Part shown: positions 25,837 to 33,778 of the stretch, in pieces
How positions within the stretch are numbered: the first letter of the stretch is position 1
Layout of the letters: each line of letters opens with the position of its first letter
Translations under genes and position numbers: made by a program
Assembly (NCBI GenBank): GCA_022708505.1
Contig: JAKIYP010000011.1
Coordinates: forward strand, 1-53,666
Reading direction: 5' to 3'
DNA: 53,666 bases
Source of the DNA: Bacteroidota bacterium
Lineage (GTDB): Bacteria; Bacteroidota; Bacteroidia; Bacteroidales; Paludibacteraceae
Notes under the pieces: generated by a model
Told to the model about the DNA's origin: nothing
The model's input: the letters and a program-made list of their open reading frames with translations, nothing else
Database searches by the model: none

Positions 25837-27195
25837 ATGTCAAAAATATTCGAGAATACCCTACCCTATCTCATTGGAAAGTCATACGTGGTTTGGTCAT
25901 TCAGACAATATTATGATAAAATTATCGTTGAGGGACTGGAAAACATACCGGAGAACGAACCGGTAATATTCGCACCTAATCACCTCAATGCACTGATGGA
26001 TGCTCTGGCAATTCTATCGCTACCTCCATTTAAACAGGTGAAAGTCTACCTGAGCCGTGCCGATTTATTCAAATTACCCAAACCTGTTGTAAGTTTTATC
26101 CGTTTTGCCAAACTGATGCCTGCCTTCAGAATCAGAGATGGATATGAGAACCTGACCAAAAACAAAGCGTCGTTTGATGAAGCTGATGAAGTTTTGCTCA
26201 ATAATGCAGCAATTTGCATCATGCCGGAAGGAGATCAGGGAACAGAGCGGAAAATCAGACCGTTGGTCAAGGGTATTTTCAGAATTGCCTTCAGTGCCCA
26301 GCAAAAATTACCGGAAGGCAAATCAGTACATATCGTACCTATTGGAATTGATTTGGGAGATTTCATCCGGTTTGGCCAGCACCTGATCATTAATATTGGT
26401 AAACCCATCAGGGTCACAGATTATCTTGACAGCTATCTTGTGAATCCGGCAGTCGCTACCAATGCCATCAAACAAAAACTACAATCGGATCTCGAAGATT
26501 TAGCGCTGCATCTGGGCTCTGAAAAATACTATGAATGTTTTGCAACTGCTGTTGAGGCTGCAAATACCCCGATGATTAATGCATTAGCGCTTGAGAACAA
26601 CACTCTGAACCGTTTTCTGGCAAGAAAAAAAACAGGAAAATTACTGATGCGCTTAGAAAAAGAGGAACCGGAAGTATTAGAACAATTAGATTCAGTATGC
26701 AAAGAGTACAAATCGGGACTGCAAAAGGTAAAAATCAATAATAGCCTTCTTGAAAAACCGATACCTTCAACATTTAAATGTCTTATAAATTGCTTCAACA
26801 TCTTATTTTCTTTTATACTTGCAATACCCGGTATCATACTGAATGGTTTTCCACTTCTCCTTTCTTCACAGATACCAAAAATCCTGAAAGTTGAATTTAA
26901 AGGCTTTTACAGTTCAGTATTTTATGGTTCAGGTATCGTACTTTTTCCTCTGTTTTACATTTTGCAGAGTATGCTATTAACACTGACATTAAGCCTGTCC
27001 TGGTGGTATCTGATTATATTAATCCCCTTACATCTCTTTACCGGGAAGCTTTCTTTTCTCTTCTATCGGATTGTTAAATCAGCTTATTCAAATCTGAAAC
27101 TTTATACTGTTTCAAAACGGCATCCTAATGAACTGAAAACGTTACAAAAACTGAAACAGCAAATCACTGAAACACTTATCAGTAAAGCTTTTTAA
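25837..27195 (+). CDS. PlsC-type 1-acylglycerol-3-phosphate acyltransferase family protein
   Basis: 452 residues. The acyltransferase motif is NHLNALMD (about residues 49-56) with five residues between His and Asp, unlike the usual HX4D of E. coli PlsC; this spacing resembles the yeast Sct1/Gpt2-type GPATs as I remember them. The second motif, IMPEGDQGTERKIRPLVKG, follows, and then VPIGIDLGD. The C-terminal third contains three or four membrane segments (FNILFSFILAIPGIILNG, VLFPLFYILQSMLLTLTL, WWYLIILIPLHLF). It is probably a phospholipid-synthesis acyltransferase at the inner membrane. It is likely co-transcribed with the BASS gene (30-bp gap). Confidence 0.82.
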   Translation: MSKIFENTLPYLIGKSYVVWSFRQYYDKIIVEGLENIPENEPVIFAPNHLNALMDALAILSLPPFKQVKVYLSRADLFKLPKPVVSFIRFAKLMPAFRIRDGYENLTKNKASFDEADEVLLNNAAICIMPEGDQGTERKIRPLVKGIFRIAFSAQQKLPEGKSVHIVPIGIDLGDFIRFGQHLIINIGKPIRVTDYLDSYLVNPAVATNAIKQKLQSDLEDLALHLGSEKYYECFATAVEAANTPMINALALENNTLNRFLARKKTGKLLMRLEKEEPEVLEQLDSVCKEYKSGLQKVKINNSLLEKPIPSTFKCLINCFNILFSFILAIPGIILNGFPLLLSSQIPKILKVEFKGFYSSVFYGSGIVLFPLFYILQSMLLTLTLSLSWWYLIILIPLHLFTGKLSFLFYRIVKSAYSNLKLYTVSKRHPNELKTLQKLKQQITETLISKAF

Positions 27196-27248
27196 TTAAT
27201 GTTCTCAGAATTGATTCGAGACATTCATTTCAAAACTACACAGCATAC

Positions 27249-27279
27249 TTGTTTTTGCGCAAAAAAAACATTATTTTTG
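27249..27279 (+). promoter_or_regulatory. Bacteroidota-type promoter for ppdK
   Basis: TTG (27249-27251), 20 bases, TATTTTTG (27272-27279), placed 43 bp before the ppdK ATG. Confidence 0.55.
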
Positions 27280-27321
27280 CGCCACATAATTTTGAAATCA
27301 AACTAAAAACAAATAACAATT

Positions 27322-30048
27322 ATGAGCAACACGAAAAGAGTGTACACCTTTGGGAACGGAAAAGCCGAAGGTAGTGCAACCATGAAAAATCTGCTTGGAG
27401 GCAAAGGAGCCAACCTGGCTGAAATGAACCTGATCGGTGTACCTGTGCCTCCGGGATTTACTATCACCACTGATGTATGTAATGAATATTATGTATTGGG
27501 TAGAGAAAAGGTGATTGAATTATTAAAACCTGAAGTAGAAAGTGCTATTTCCTACGTTGAAGTTTTGATGAATTCAAAATTCGGCGACATCGAAAATCCT
27601 TTGCTTGTATCCGTTCGTTCGGGAGCACGTGCTTCTATGCCCGGTATGATGGACACCATCCTCAACCTGGGATTAAACGATGCTGTTGTGGAAGGATTGA
27701 CCCGTAAAACCGGCAATCCGAGATTTGTTTGGGACTCGTACCGTCGATTCGTTCAAATGTACGGAGATGTGGTTTTGGGTATGAAACCAGAAAATAAAAA
27801 TGAACACGATCCTTTTGAATTAATCATCGAAGAATTAAAAGAAGAAAAAGGAGTTCATTTAGATACTGATCTTTCAGTTGATGACTTGAAAGAACTGGTT
27901 GCCCGTTTCAAAAATGCAGTAAAGAAACAAACCGGAAGAGACTTTCCTGATTCAGCTTATGAGCAATTGTGGGGTGCTGTTTGTTCAGTATTCGATTCCT
28001 GGATGAACGACCGTGCCATCCTTTATCGTAAAATGGAAGGCATTCCTGCTGAATGGGGAACTGCTGTTAACGTACAAGCGATGGTATTTGGTAACATGGG
28101 ACAAACATCTGCAACAGGGGTATGTTTCAGTCGTGACGCTGCAACCGGCGAAGACCAGTTTGTAGGTGAATACCTCATCAATGCACAGGGCGAAGACGTA
28201 GTTGCTGGTATCCGTACTCCACAACAAATCACTAAAATCGGTTCACAACGCTGGGCTGAACTGGCCGGTGTTTCTGAAGCTGACAGGTTGGCAAACTATC
28301 CTTCTATGGAAGAGGCTATGCCTGAAATCTATTTAGAATTAGATGCCATCCAGACAAAACTGGAAAATCACTATAAAGACATGCAGGATATGGAATTTAC
28401 CGTACAGGAAGGCAAACTTTGGTTCCTGCAAACTCGTAACGGTAAACGTACCGGAGCTGCCATGGTAAAAATCGCGATGGACATGTTCCGTCAGGGTATG
28501 ATTGACGAGAAAACAGCCATTTTGCGTGTTGATCCGTTGAAATTAGATGAATTATTACACCCTGTATTCGACAAGGCCGCATTAAAAAATGCAAAAGTAA
28601 TTGCCAAAGGTTTGGCTGCATCTCCGGGTGCTGCTACCGGTAAAATCGTTTTCAATGCTGATGATGCTACCGAATGGGCTGCAGCAGGAGAGAAAGTAAT
28701 TATGGTTCGCGTGGAAACTTCACCGGAAGATTTAGCCGGTATGGCTGCTGCCGAAGGAATCCTGACTGCCCGTGGTGGTATGACCTCTCACGCTGCCGTT
28801 GTGGCACGTGGTATGGGTAAATGCTGTGTTTCAGGTGCTGGCGCACTTAAAATCGACTATGCGGCCAAAACCATGACAGTAGATGGTATGATATTGAAAG
28901 AAGGAGATTTCATTTCACTGAATGGATCTACAGGTGATATCTACTTAGGTAAAGTTGCCACTCAGGAAGCTGAATTAGATGATGATTTTGCTGACATCAT
29001 GAAACTTTCTGATAAATACACTAAAATGTCGGTACGTACAAACGCCGACACTCCACATGATGCACAGGTTGCTCGTAAATTCGGCGCTATAGGAATTGGA
29101 TTGTGCCGTACAGAACACATGTTCTTCGAAGGAGATAAAATTAAGGCGATGCGTGAAATGATCTTAGCTGAAAATGCTGAAGGTCGCCGCAAAGCACTGG
29201 CTAAAATCCTGCCTTATCAGCAGGCCGACTTCGAAGGTATTTTCGAAGCCATGGAAGGCTGTCCGGTTACAGTTCGACTGCTTGATCCTCCTTTGCATGA
29301 ATTTGTTCCTCATGATGAAAAAGGTCAGCAGGAAATGGCTCAGGCTATGGGTGTTTCAGCACAGGCAATCAAAGAACGCGTTGACTCATTACACGAAATG
29401 AATCCTATGCTCGGTCATCGTGGTTGTCGTTTAGGTAATACTTTCCCTGAAATTACAGAAATGCAGACCCGCGCGATTCTTGGCGCAGCATTGAACCTGA
29501 AAGCTAAAGGTATTACTGCTATTCCTGAAATCATGGTTCCTCTGGTTGGTATCAGCCATGAATTTATCATGCAGGAAAAAGTAATTCGTGATACAGCAGC
29601 AAAACTTTTCGAAGAAAGAGGAGACAAAGTTGAGTTCAAGGTAGGTACCATGATCGAAATTCCCCGTGCTGCACTTACCGCTGAGAAAATTGCTGCAAGA
29701 GCAGAATTCTTCTCTTTCGGAACAAACGACTTAACTCAGATGACATTTGGATACTCACGCGACGACATCGCTACTTTCCTTCCTATCTATCTGGACATGA
29801 AGATTCTGAAAGTGGATCCTTTCCAGGTACTGGATCGCAATGGTGTTGGTCAGTTAGTAAAAATGGCTACTGAAAAAGGTCGCGCTGTTCGTCCGGATTT
29901 GAAAGTAGGTATTTGCGGTGAGCATGGTGGTGAACCATCTTCTGTTGAGTTCTGCCACATGGTTGGACTGAACTACGTAAGTTGTTCTCCGTTCCGTGTT
30001 CCAATCGCGAGACTCTCAGCTGCACAGGCTGCCATAAAACATGGTTGA
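27322..30048 (+). CDS. ppdK: Pyruvate, phosphate dikinase
   Basis: A 908-residue enzyme interconverting PEP, AMP and PPi with pyruvate, ATP and Pi. The ATP-grasp domain starts with GGKGANLAEM (about residues 27-36). The swivelling phosphohistidine domain has the catalytic H490 in GGMTSHAAVVARGMGK. The C-terminal PEP/pyruvate TIM barrel includes GIGLCRTEHMFF and the catalytic cysteine in KVGICGEHGGEP. The length is normal and all motifs are intact. In anaerobic Bacteroidota it can run either glycolytically, saving PPi energy, or gluconeogenically. It is followed by a strong terminator. Confidence 0.97.
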   Translation: MSNTKRVYTFGNGKAEGSATMKNLLGGKGANLAEMNLIGVPVPPGFTITTDVCNEYYVLGREKVIELLKPEVESAISYVEVLMNSKFGDIENPLLVSVRSGARASMPGMMDTILNLGLNDAVVEGLTRKTGNPRFVWDSYRRFVQMYGDVVLGMKPENKNEHDPFELIIEELKEEKGVHLDTDLSVDDLKELVARFKNAVKKQTGRDFPDSAYEQLWGAVCSVFDSWMNDRAILYRKMEGIPAEWGTAVNVQAMVFGNMGQTSATGVCFSRDAATGEDQFVGEYLINAQGEDVVAGIRTPQQITKIGSQRWAELAGVSEADRLANYPSMEEAMPEIYLELDAIQTKLENHYKDMQDMEFTVQEGKLWFLQTRNGKRTGAAMVKIAMDMFRQGMIDEKTAILRVDPLKLDELLHPVFDKAALKNAKVIAKGLAASPGAATGKIVFNADDATEWAAAGEKVIMVRVETSPEDLAGMAAAEGILTARGGMTSHAAVVARGMGKCCVSGAGALKIDYAAKTMTVDGMILKEGDFISLNGSTGDIYLGKVATQEAELDDDFADIMKLSDKYTKMSVRTNADTPHDAQVARKFGAIGIGLCRTEHMFFEGDKIKAMREMILAENAEGRRKALAKILPYQQADFEGIFEAMEGCPVTVRLLDPPLHEFVPHDEKGQQEMAQAMGVSAQAIKERVDSLHEMNPMLGHRGCRLGNTFPEITEMQTRAILGAALNLKAKGITAIPEIMVPLVGISHEFIMQEKVIRDTAAKLFEERGDKVEFKVGTMIEIPRAALTAEKIAARAEFFSFGTNDLTQMTFGYSRDDIATFLPIYLDMKILKVDPFQVLDRNGVGQLVKMATEKGRAVRPDLKVGICGEHGGEPSSVEFCHMVGLNYVSCSPFRVPIARLSAAQAAIKHG

Positions 30049-30060
30049 TTAATAGAGCAA

Positions 30061-30119
30061 ACAGGAGTTATCCTGTAATATAAAAACGAAGCCAACTATT
30101 CCGAAAGGATGGTTGGCTT
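30061..30119 (+). terminator. Terminator hairpins after ppdK
   Basis: Two stem-loops follow the stop. The first has arms ACAGGA/TCCTGT with a GTTA loop (30061-30076). The second, 30089-30119, has AAGCCAAC pairing with GTTGGCTT, extended through a U-bulged inner stem to a GAAA tetraloop. A T-rich stretch follows. From here to 30269 I see nothing but AT-rich DNA. Confidence 0.7.
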
Positions 30120-30269
30120 TGCTGTTTTATCATCATTTTTGAGTTTATTTTTAAGTATTTTCATTTTTAACCTTAATTAAAGAAATTTTTCCGTATTCAT
30201 ATTCAGACACTTGACTCAAAAACAACCCTAAACTCCATTATATTAGGAATATAGACCCCAAATAAAGCA

Positions 30270-30299
30270 TTGCCATTTGAAACAAATAGAGTACTTTTG
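30270..30299 (+). promoter_or_regulatory. Bacteroidota-type promoter for the biotin carrier/carboxyltransferase operon
   Basis: TTG (30270-30272), 19 bases, TACTTTTG (30292-30299), an exact spacing match. The leader of about 100 nt before the ATG at 30409 is long compared with the other genes here; I found no convincing conserved structure in it. Confidence 0.65.
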
Positions 30300-30408
30300 C
30301 AGCATCAAAATGAATAATTAAAACATTTTTATAAGCAACGGCATGTTCGTTTACAAATTAACAGCAAAGTATTTTACATGCAAAATTCAACATTAAGAAA
30401 CATCAGGT

Positions 30409-30789
30409 ATGAAAAAGTATTTAATCAAGGTGAATCAAAATCAGTATGAGGTTGAAGTAGTAGAAGTTAAACCCGGTGCAATAGCACCAGTACAAACCCG
30501 AAAAACCTTAGAGACTCCTAAACCCAAAACATCCACTTCAGAAACAAAAGTTAAGGAGAACAATGCTGCGCAAAACGGCAAGAAGGTAATTGCTCCGATG
30601 CCGGGTAATGTGATGAAAGTGCTTGTAGCACCCGGTGAACAGGTTAAAAAAGAACAAAAGTTGTTGGTTTTTGAATCCATGAAGATGGAAAATGAACTCA
30701 CCTCTCCATTCGAAGGCACTGTTATGCAGATCAATACATCTGAAGGTTCTGTTATGTCAGCCGGTCAACTTTTGTTGGTTATCGCATAA
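30409..30789 (+). CDS. Biotin carboxyl carrier protein of a decarboxylase/carboxylase
   Basis: 126 residues with three parts: a short N-terminal strand region (MKKYLIKVNQNQYEVEVVEV), a Pro/Thr/Lys-rich flexible linker (about 25-57), and a biotinyl domain with the modified lysine K92 in ESMKMENE. This layout is that of carrier subunits of oxaloacetate or methylmalonyl-CoA decarboxylases. It sits 43 bp before the carboxyltransferase gene, which lacks a biotin domain of its own, so the two proteins should work together. Confidence 0.88.
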   Translation: MKKYLIKVNQNQYEVEVVEVKPGAIAPVQTRKTLETPKPKTSTSETKVKENNAAQNGKKVIAPMPGNVMKVLVAPGEQVKKEQKLLVFESMKMENELTSPFEGTVMQINTSEGSVMSAGQLLLVIA

Positions 30790-30832
30790 CTTTTTTTCGA
30801 ATTAATATTTCAAACACTGATATTTTATAAAA

Positions 30833-32386
30833 ATGGCCAAAGTAAAAATTACCGAGACCGTGTTGCGTGACGCACATCAATCGCTGATAGCAACCCGCAT
30901 GAGAACAGAAGAAATGTTGCCAATCATTGAAAAGCTGGATGATATTGGTTATCATTCGTTAGAAGCATGGGGTGGTGCAACATTCGATGCCTGTATTCGC
31001 TTTCTGAATGAAGATCCTTGGGACAGACTTAGAAAAATCAAGGCTTTGGCAAAAAAAACTCCCCTGCAAATGCTGCTCAGGGGGCAAAACCTGCTGGGTT
31101 ATAAACATTATGCCGATGATGTGGTTGAGTATTTCGTACAAAAGGCGATTGCCAACGGTATGGACATTATCCGCATCTTTGATGCCCTGAATGATCCACG
31201 AAACATAGAAACAGCCATCAAAGCCTGTATCAGGGAAGGGGGTCATGCTCAAGCCTGTATTTCCTACACAACCAGTCCGGTTCACAGTCTGGAACTTTTT
31301 GCAAAAGATGCTAAAATACTGGAGGACATGGGTGCACACTCTATCTGCATCAAAGATATGGCGGGATTATTGAAACCATACGATGCATACGAGTTAATCC
31401 GTGCCATCAAATCATCGGTTAAAATCCCGGTTCAGTTACATACACATTACACCAGCGGTGTCGCCTCCATGACATTATTGAAAGCTATTGAAGCCGGTGT
31501 AGATGTGGTGGACACAGCCATTTCACCCATGGCATTGGGTACTTCTCAACCGGCCACCGAGCCTTTGGTTGCTTCATTACAGGGAACTGCATGGGATTCG
31601 GGTCTTGATTTAGTAAAACTTAGCGAAATTGCGGAATATTTCAGACCGATGAAAGAAAAATGGATTGAAACCGGTCTGCTCGACACCAAGGTAATGGGTG
31701 TTGATGTCAATGCGCTGATTTATCAGGTTCCCGGAGGTATGTTGTCGAATCTTGTATCGCAGTTAAAACAAGCCAATGCTGTTGACAAATACGAAGAAGT
31801 ATTGAAGGAAGTTCCCCGGGTACGTGAAGATTTCGGTTATCCTCCATTGGTAACGCCATCGAGCCAGATCGTCGGAACACAGGCCGTATTCAATGTACTG
31901 ACAGGTGAACGCTACAAAATGATCCCCAAAGAATCAAAAGGAATCGTAAAAGGAGAATACGGAAAAACACCTGCTCCAATCTCCGAAGCAATTAAAAAGA
32001 AAATATTGGGTGATGAAGAACAAATTACCTGCAGACCTGCAGATTTGATAGAGCCGGAACTTGAAAGTACCCGTGCGAAAATTGCTGAATATATGATTCA
32101 GGATGAAGATGTTCTGACTTATGCTCTCTTGCCACAGGTAGCTGAAAAATTCTTCAAACTCCGAAAATCAGGCGAACTGAACAAACCTGAACCTCAGCAT
32201 TTTGAACCGGCTAAAACACAGGAGTCAAAGAAAGAAGAGACAGCATCTAAAAAAGAAAATGAAGATGAAATTGCGGCAGTAATTTCTGCTGCCGTTGCAA
32301 CCATGGAAGTTGAAAACAACACACATTATACCATTAAAAGCATCAGAAAATTAAGTCCCTGGTTACTATCGGGAAGATTGTTTTAA
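30833..32386 (+). CDS. OadA/PycB-type carboxyltransferase with an OadG-like C-terminal tail
   Basis: A 517-residue TIM-barrel carboxyltransferase that moves CO2 between oxaloacetate or pyruvate and biotin. Metal and catalytic residues are in RDAHQSL (D13), CIKDMAG (K174, the carbamylated lysine) and LHTHY (H203, H205); TSQPATEPLV is typical of oxaloacetate decarboxylase alpha. The biotin domain found at the end of full-length OadA is absent. Instead, after a Lys/Glu/Pro-rich linker (about 460-477), residues 478-517 (DEIAAVISAAVATME... to SPWLLSGRLF) resemble the cytoplasmic tail of OadG/MmdD gamma-type subunits. No beta (sodium pump) gene is nearby, so it could serve a soluble pyruvate carboxylase or a split membrane complex. 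Confidence 0.85.
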   Translation: MAKVKITETVLRDAHQSLIATRMRTEEMLPIIEKLDDIGYHSLEAWGGATFDACIRFLNEDPWDRLRKIKALAKKTPLQMLLRGQNLLGYKHYADDVVEYFVQKAIANGMDIIRIFDALNDPRNIETAIKACIREGGHAQACISYTTSPVHSLELFAKDAKILEDMGAHSICIKDMAGLLKPYDAYELIRAIKSSVKIPVQLHTHYTSGVASMTLLKAIEAGVDVVDTAISPMALGTSQPATEPLVASLQGTAWDSGLDLVKLSEIAEYFRPMKEKWIETGLLDTKVMGVDVNALIYQVPGGMLSNLVSQLKQANAVDKYEEVLKEVPRVREDFGYPPLVTPSSQIVGTQAVFNVLTGERYKMIPKESKGIVKGEYGKTPAPISEAIKKKILGDEEQITCRPADLIEPELESTRAKIAEYMIQDEDVLTYALLPQVAEKFFKLRKSGELNKPEPQHFEPAKTQESKKEETASKKENEDEIAAVISAAVATMEVENNTHYTIKSIRKLSPWLLSGRLF

Positions 32387-32392
32387 TAATTC

Positions 32393-32424
32393 TTTGTGCT
32401 TACCCGCATCTTAGTAAGCACAAA
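32393..32424 (+). terminator. Stem-loop after the carboxyltransferase gene
   Basis: Perfect 11-bp arms TTTGTGCTTAC and GTAAGCACAAA around a 10-base loop, starting 7 bp after the stop codon. No T-run follows, so it may stabilise the transcript end as well as terminate. Confidence 0.5.
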
Positions 32425-32512
32425 CACCATATTCCACAATATTTTCAGGAATAAGATCGCATTCAACCTTATCTTTAACATTCAAAAAATTGCTATTTTT
32501 GCAATCCCGACA

Positions 32513-32543
32513 TTGCAAAATACAAAAAAATATCGTACATTTG
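32513..32543 (+). promoter_or_regulatory. Bacteroidota-type promoter for the AAA+ ATPase gene
   Basis: TTG (32513-32515), 20 bases, TACATTTG (32536-32543), which leaves a very short leader before the ATG at 32559. It shows the ATPase gene is transcribed separately from the upstream operon. Confidence 0.55.
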
Positions 32544-32558
32544 CGGCAAATTAATCCC

Positions 32559-33734
32559 ATGAAGTCGTTTTACAATACACATCTCGATTTAGTGGCAAAT
32601 GTGCACGCACCGGTCAGGCGTCTGTTGATGGACGAAATCGACTGGTCGCACCGTCTCATCGGGATTAAAGGCAGTCGTGGCGTAGGGAAAACCACTTTCC
32701 TGCTGCAATATGCCAAAGAGCGATTTGGCAACGACAAAAAATGTCTTTACATCAATTTTAACAACCTGTATTTTACGGAGCATAGTCTGGTTGAATTTGC
32801 AGGTAAGTTTTACGAACAGGGAGGCAGAACACTATTGATTGACCAGACATTCAAGTACGAAAACTGGTCACAGGAACTCCGGATCTGTTACGATTCATAC
32901 CCTGAATTACAGATAATATTCTCAGGCTCTTCGGTGATGCGTCTGATTGAAGACAACAAAGACATTCAGGACATCGTGGCGTTGTATAACCTCAGGGGCT
33001 TTTCTTTCAGGGAATTCATCAACCTGAAAACAGGACTGAACCTGCCACCTCATTCGCTGGATGATATGCTGGATGATCAGGTTAGAATAACCAAAAGCAT
33101 CAGGGGAAAAGTCAACCCAATGAGTTTCTTCCAGGATTACCTGATATACGGATATTATCCATTCTTTCTGGAAAACAGAAATTACTCGGAAAACCTGCTG
33201 AAAACGATGAATATGATGATGGAGGTTGACATCCTGCTTATCAAGCAAATTGACCTGAAATACCTGTCGAAAATCAGGAGGTTGTTGTACCTGATCATGA
33301 ACAATGCCCCGGGACCGGCCAACATCAGTCAGCTTGCCGTGGAAATCAACACCTCGCGCGCCACCATCATGAATTACATCAAATACCTGAAGGATGCGCG
33401 TTTGCTCAACACCCTCTATCTGGACGGTGAGGATTATCCGAAGAAGCCGAAACAGCTTTATGCCCACAACACCAACCTGATGCACGCTGTCTTTCCGGAT
33501 AATACAAATCAGGAGGCTGAAAGAAAAACATTCCTTTACAATGCTTTACACGCAAAACACAAGGTAAATACAGGCAGACACCATAGTGATTTTTGCGTTG
33601 ACAAGAAAATCAACTTTAAATACGATACAAAGACGACTAACCGGCATGGTTCAAAAATATACTTTGCAGTAGATGCAATGGAGACTTATAATAAAAATGA
33701 AATACCGCTATGGCTATTCGGGTTTCTGTATTAA
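32559..33734 (+). CDS. AAA+ ATPase of the DUF4143 type with altered catalytic sites
   Basis: 391 residues from the ATG at 32559; the frame opens earlier, but the promoter lies in that part. Walker A is GSRGVGKT (38-45), the sensor segment is IIFSGSS (about 118-124), a winged helix (ISQLAVEINTSRATIMNYIKYL) follows, and the family ending IPLWLFGFLY is intact. Relatives I remember have a Walker B of the form LDEVHKYPNW; here it is IDQTFKYENW, so the catalytic Glu is Gln96. The C-terminal nuclease-like motif, normally GDF...FEVGGK, reads SDF...FKYDTK, losing its Glu (Lys354) and both glycines. The gene is otherwise full length. It splits a carbon-metabolism run, which suggests insertion. Its function is unknown. 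Confidence 0.78.
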   Translation: MKSFYNTHLDLVANVHAPVRRLLMDEIDWSHRLIGIKGSRGVGKTTFLLQYAKERFGNDKKCLYINFNNLYFTEHSLVEFAGKFYEQGGRTLLIDQTFKYENWSQELRICYDSYPELQIIFSGSSVMRLIEDNKDIQDIVALYNLRGFSFREFINLKTGLNLPPHSLDDMLDDQVRITKSIRGKVNPMSFFQDYLIYGYYPFFLENRNYSENLLKTMNMMMEVDILLIKQIDLKYLSKIRRLLYLIMNNAPGPANISQLAVEINTSRATIMNYIKYLKDARLLNTLYLDGEDYPKKPKQLYAHNTNLMHAVFPDNTNQEAERKTFLYNALHAKHKVNTGRHHSDFCVDKKINFKYDTKTTNRHGSKIYFAVDAMETYNKNEIPLWLFGFLY

Positions 33735-33778
33735 ATTAATTCTGTAGATAAAAACTAACACAATAATTATTTTACAAG

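Noticed and set aside
32489-32504. Inverted repeat ATTGC/GCAAT and a second -7-like TATTTTTG upstream of the ATPase gene
   Set aside because: The arms are only 5 bp, and a better spaced promoter lies just downstream.
32490-32558. Upstream start for the AAA+ ATPase
   Set aside because: A consensus promoter lies at 32513-32543, and the family N-terminus starts at the ATG at 32559.
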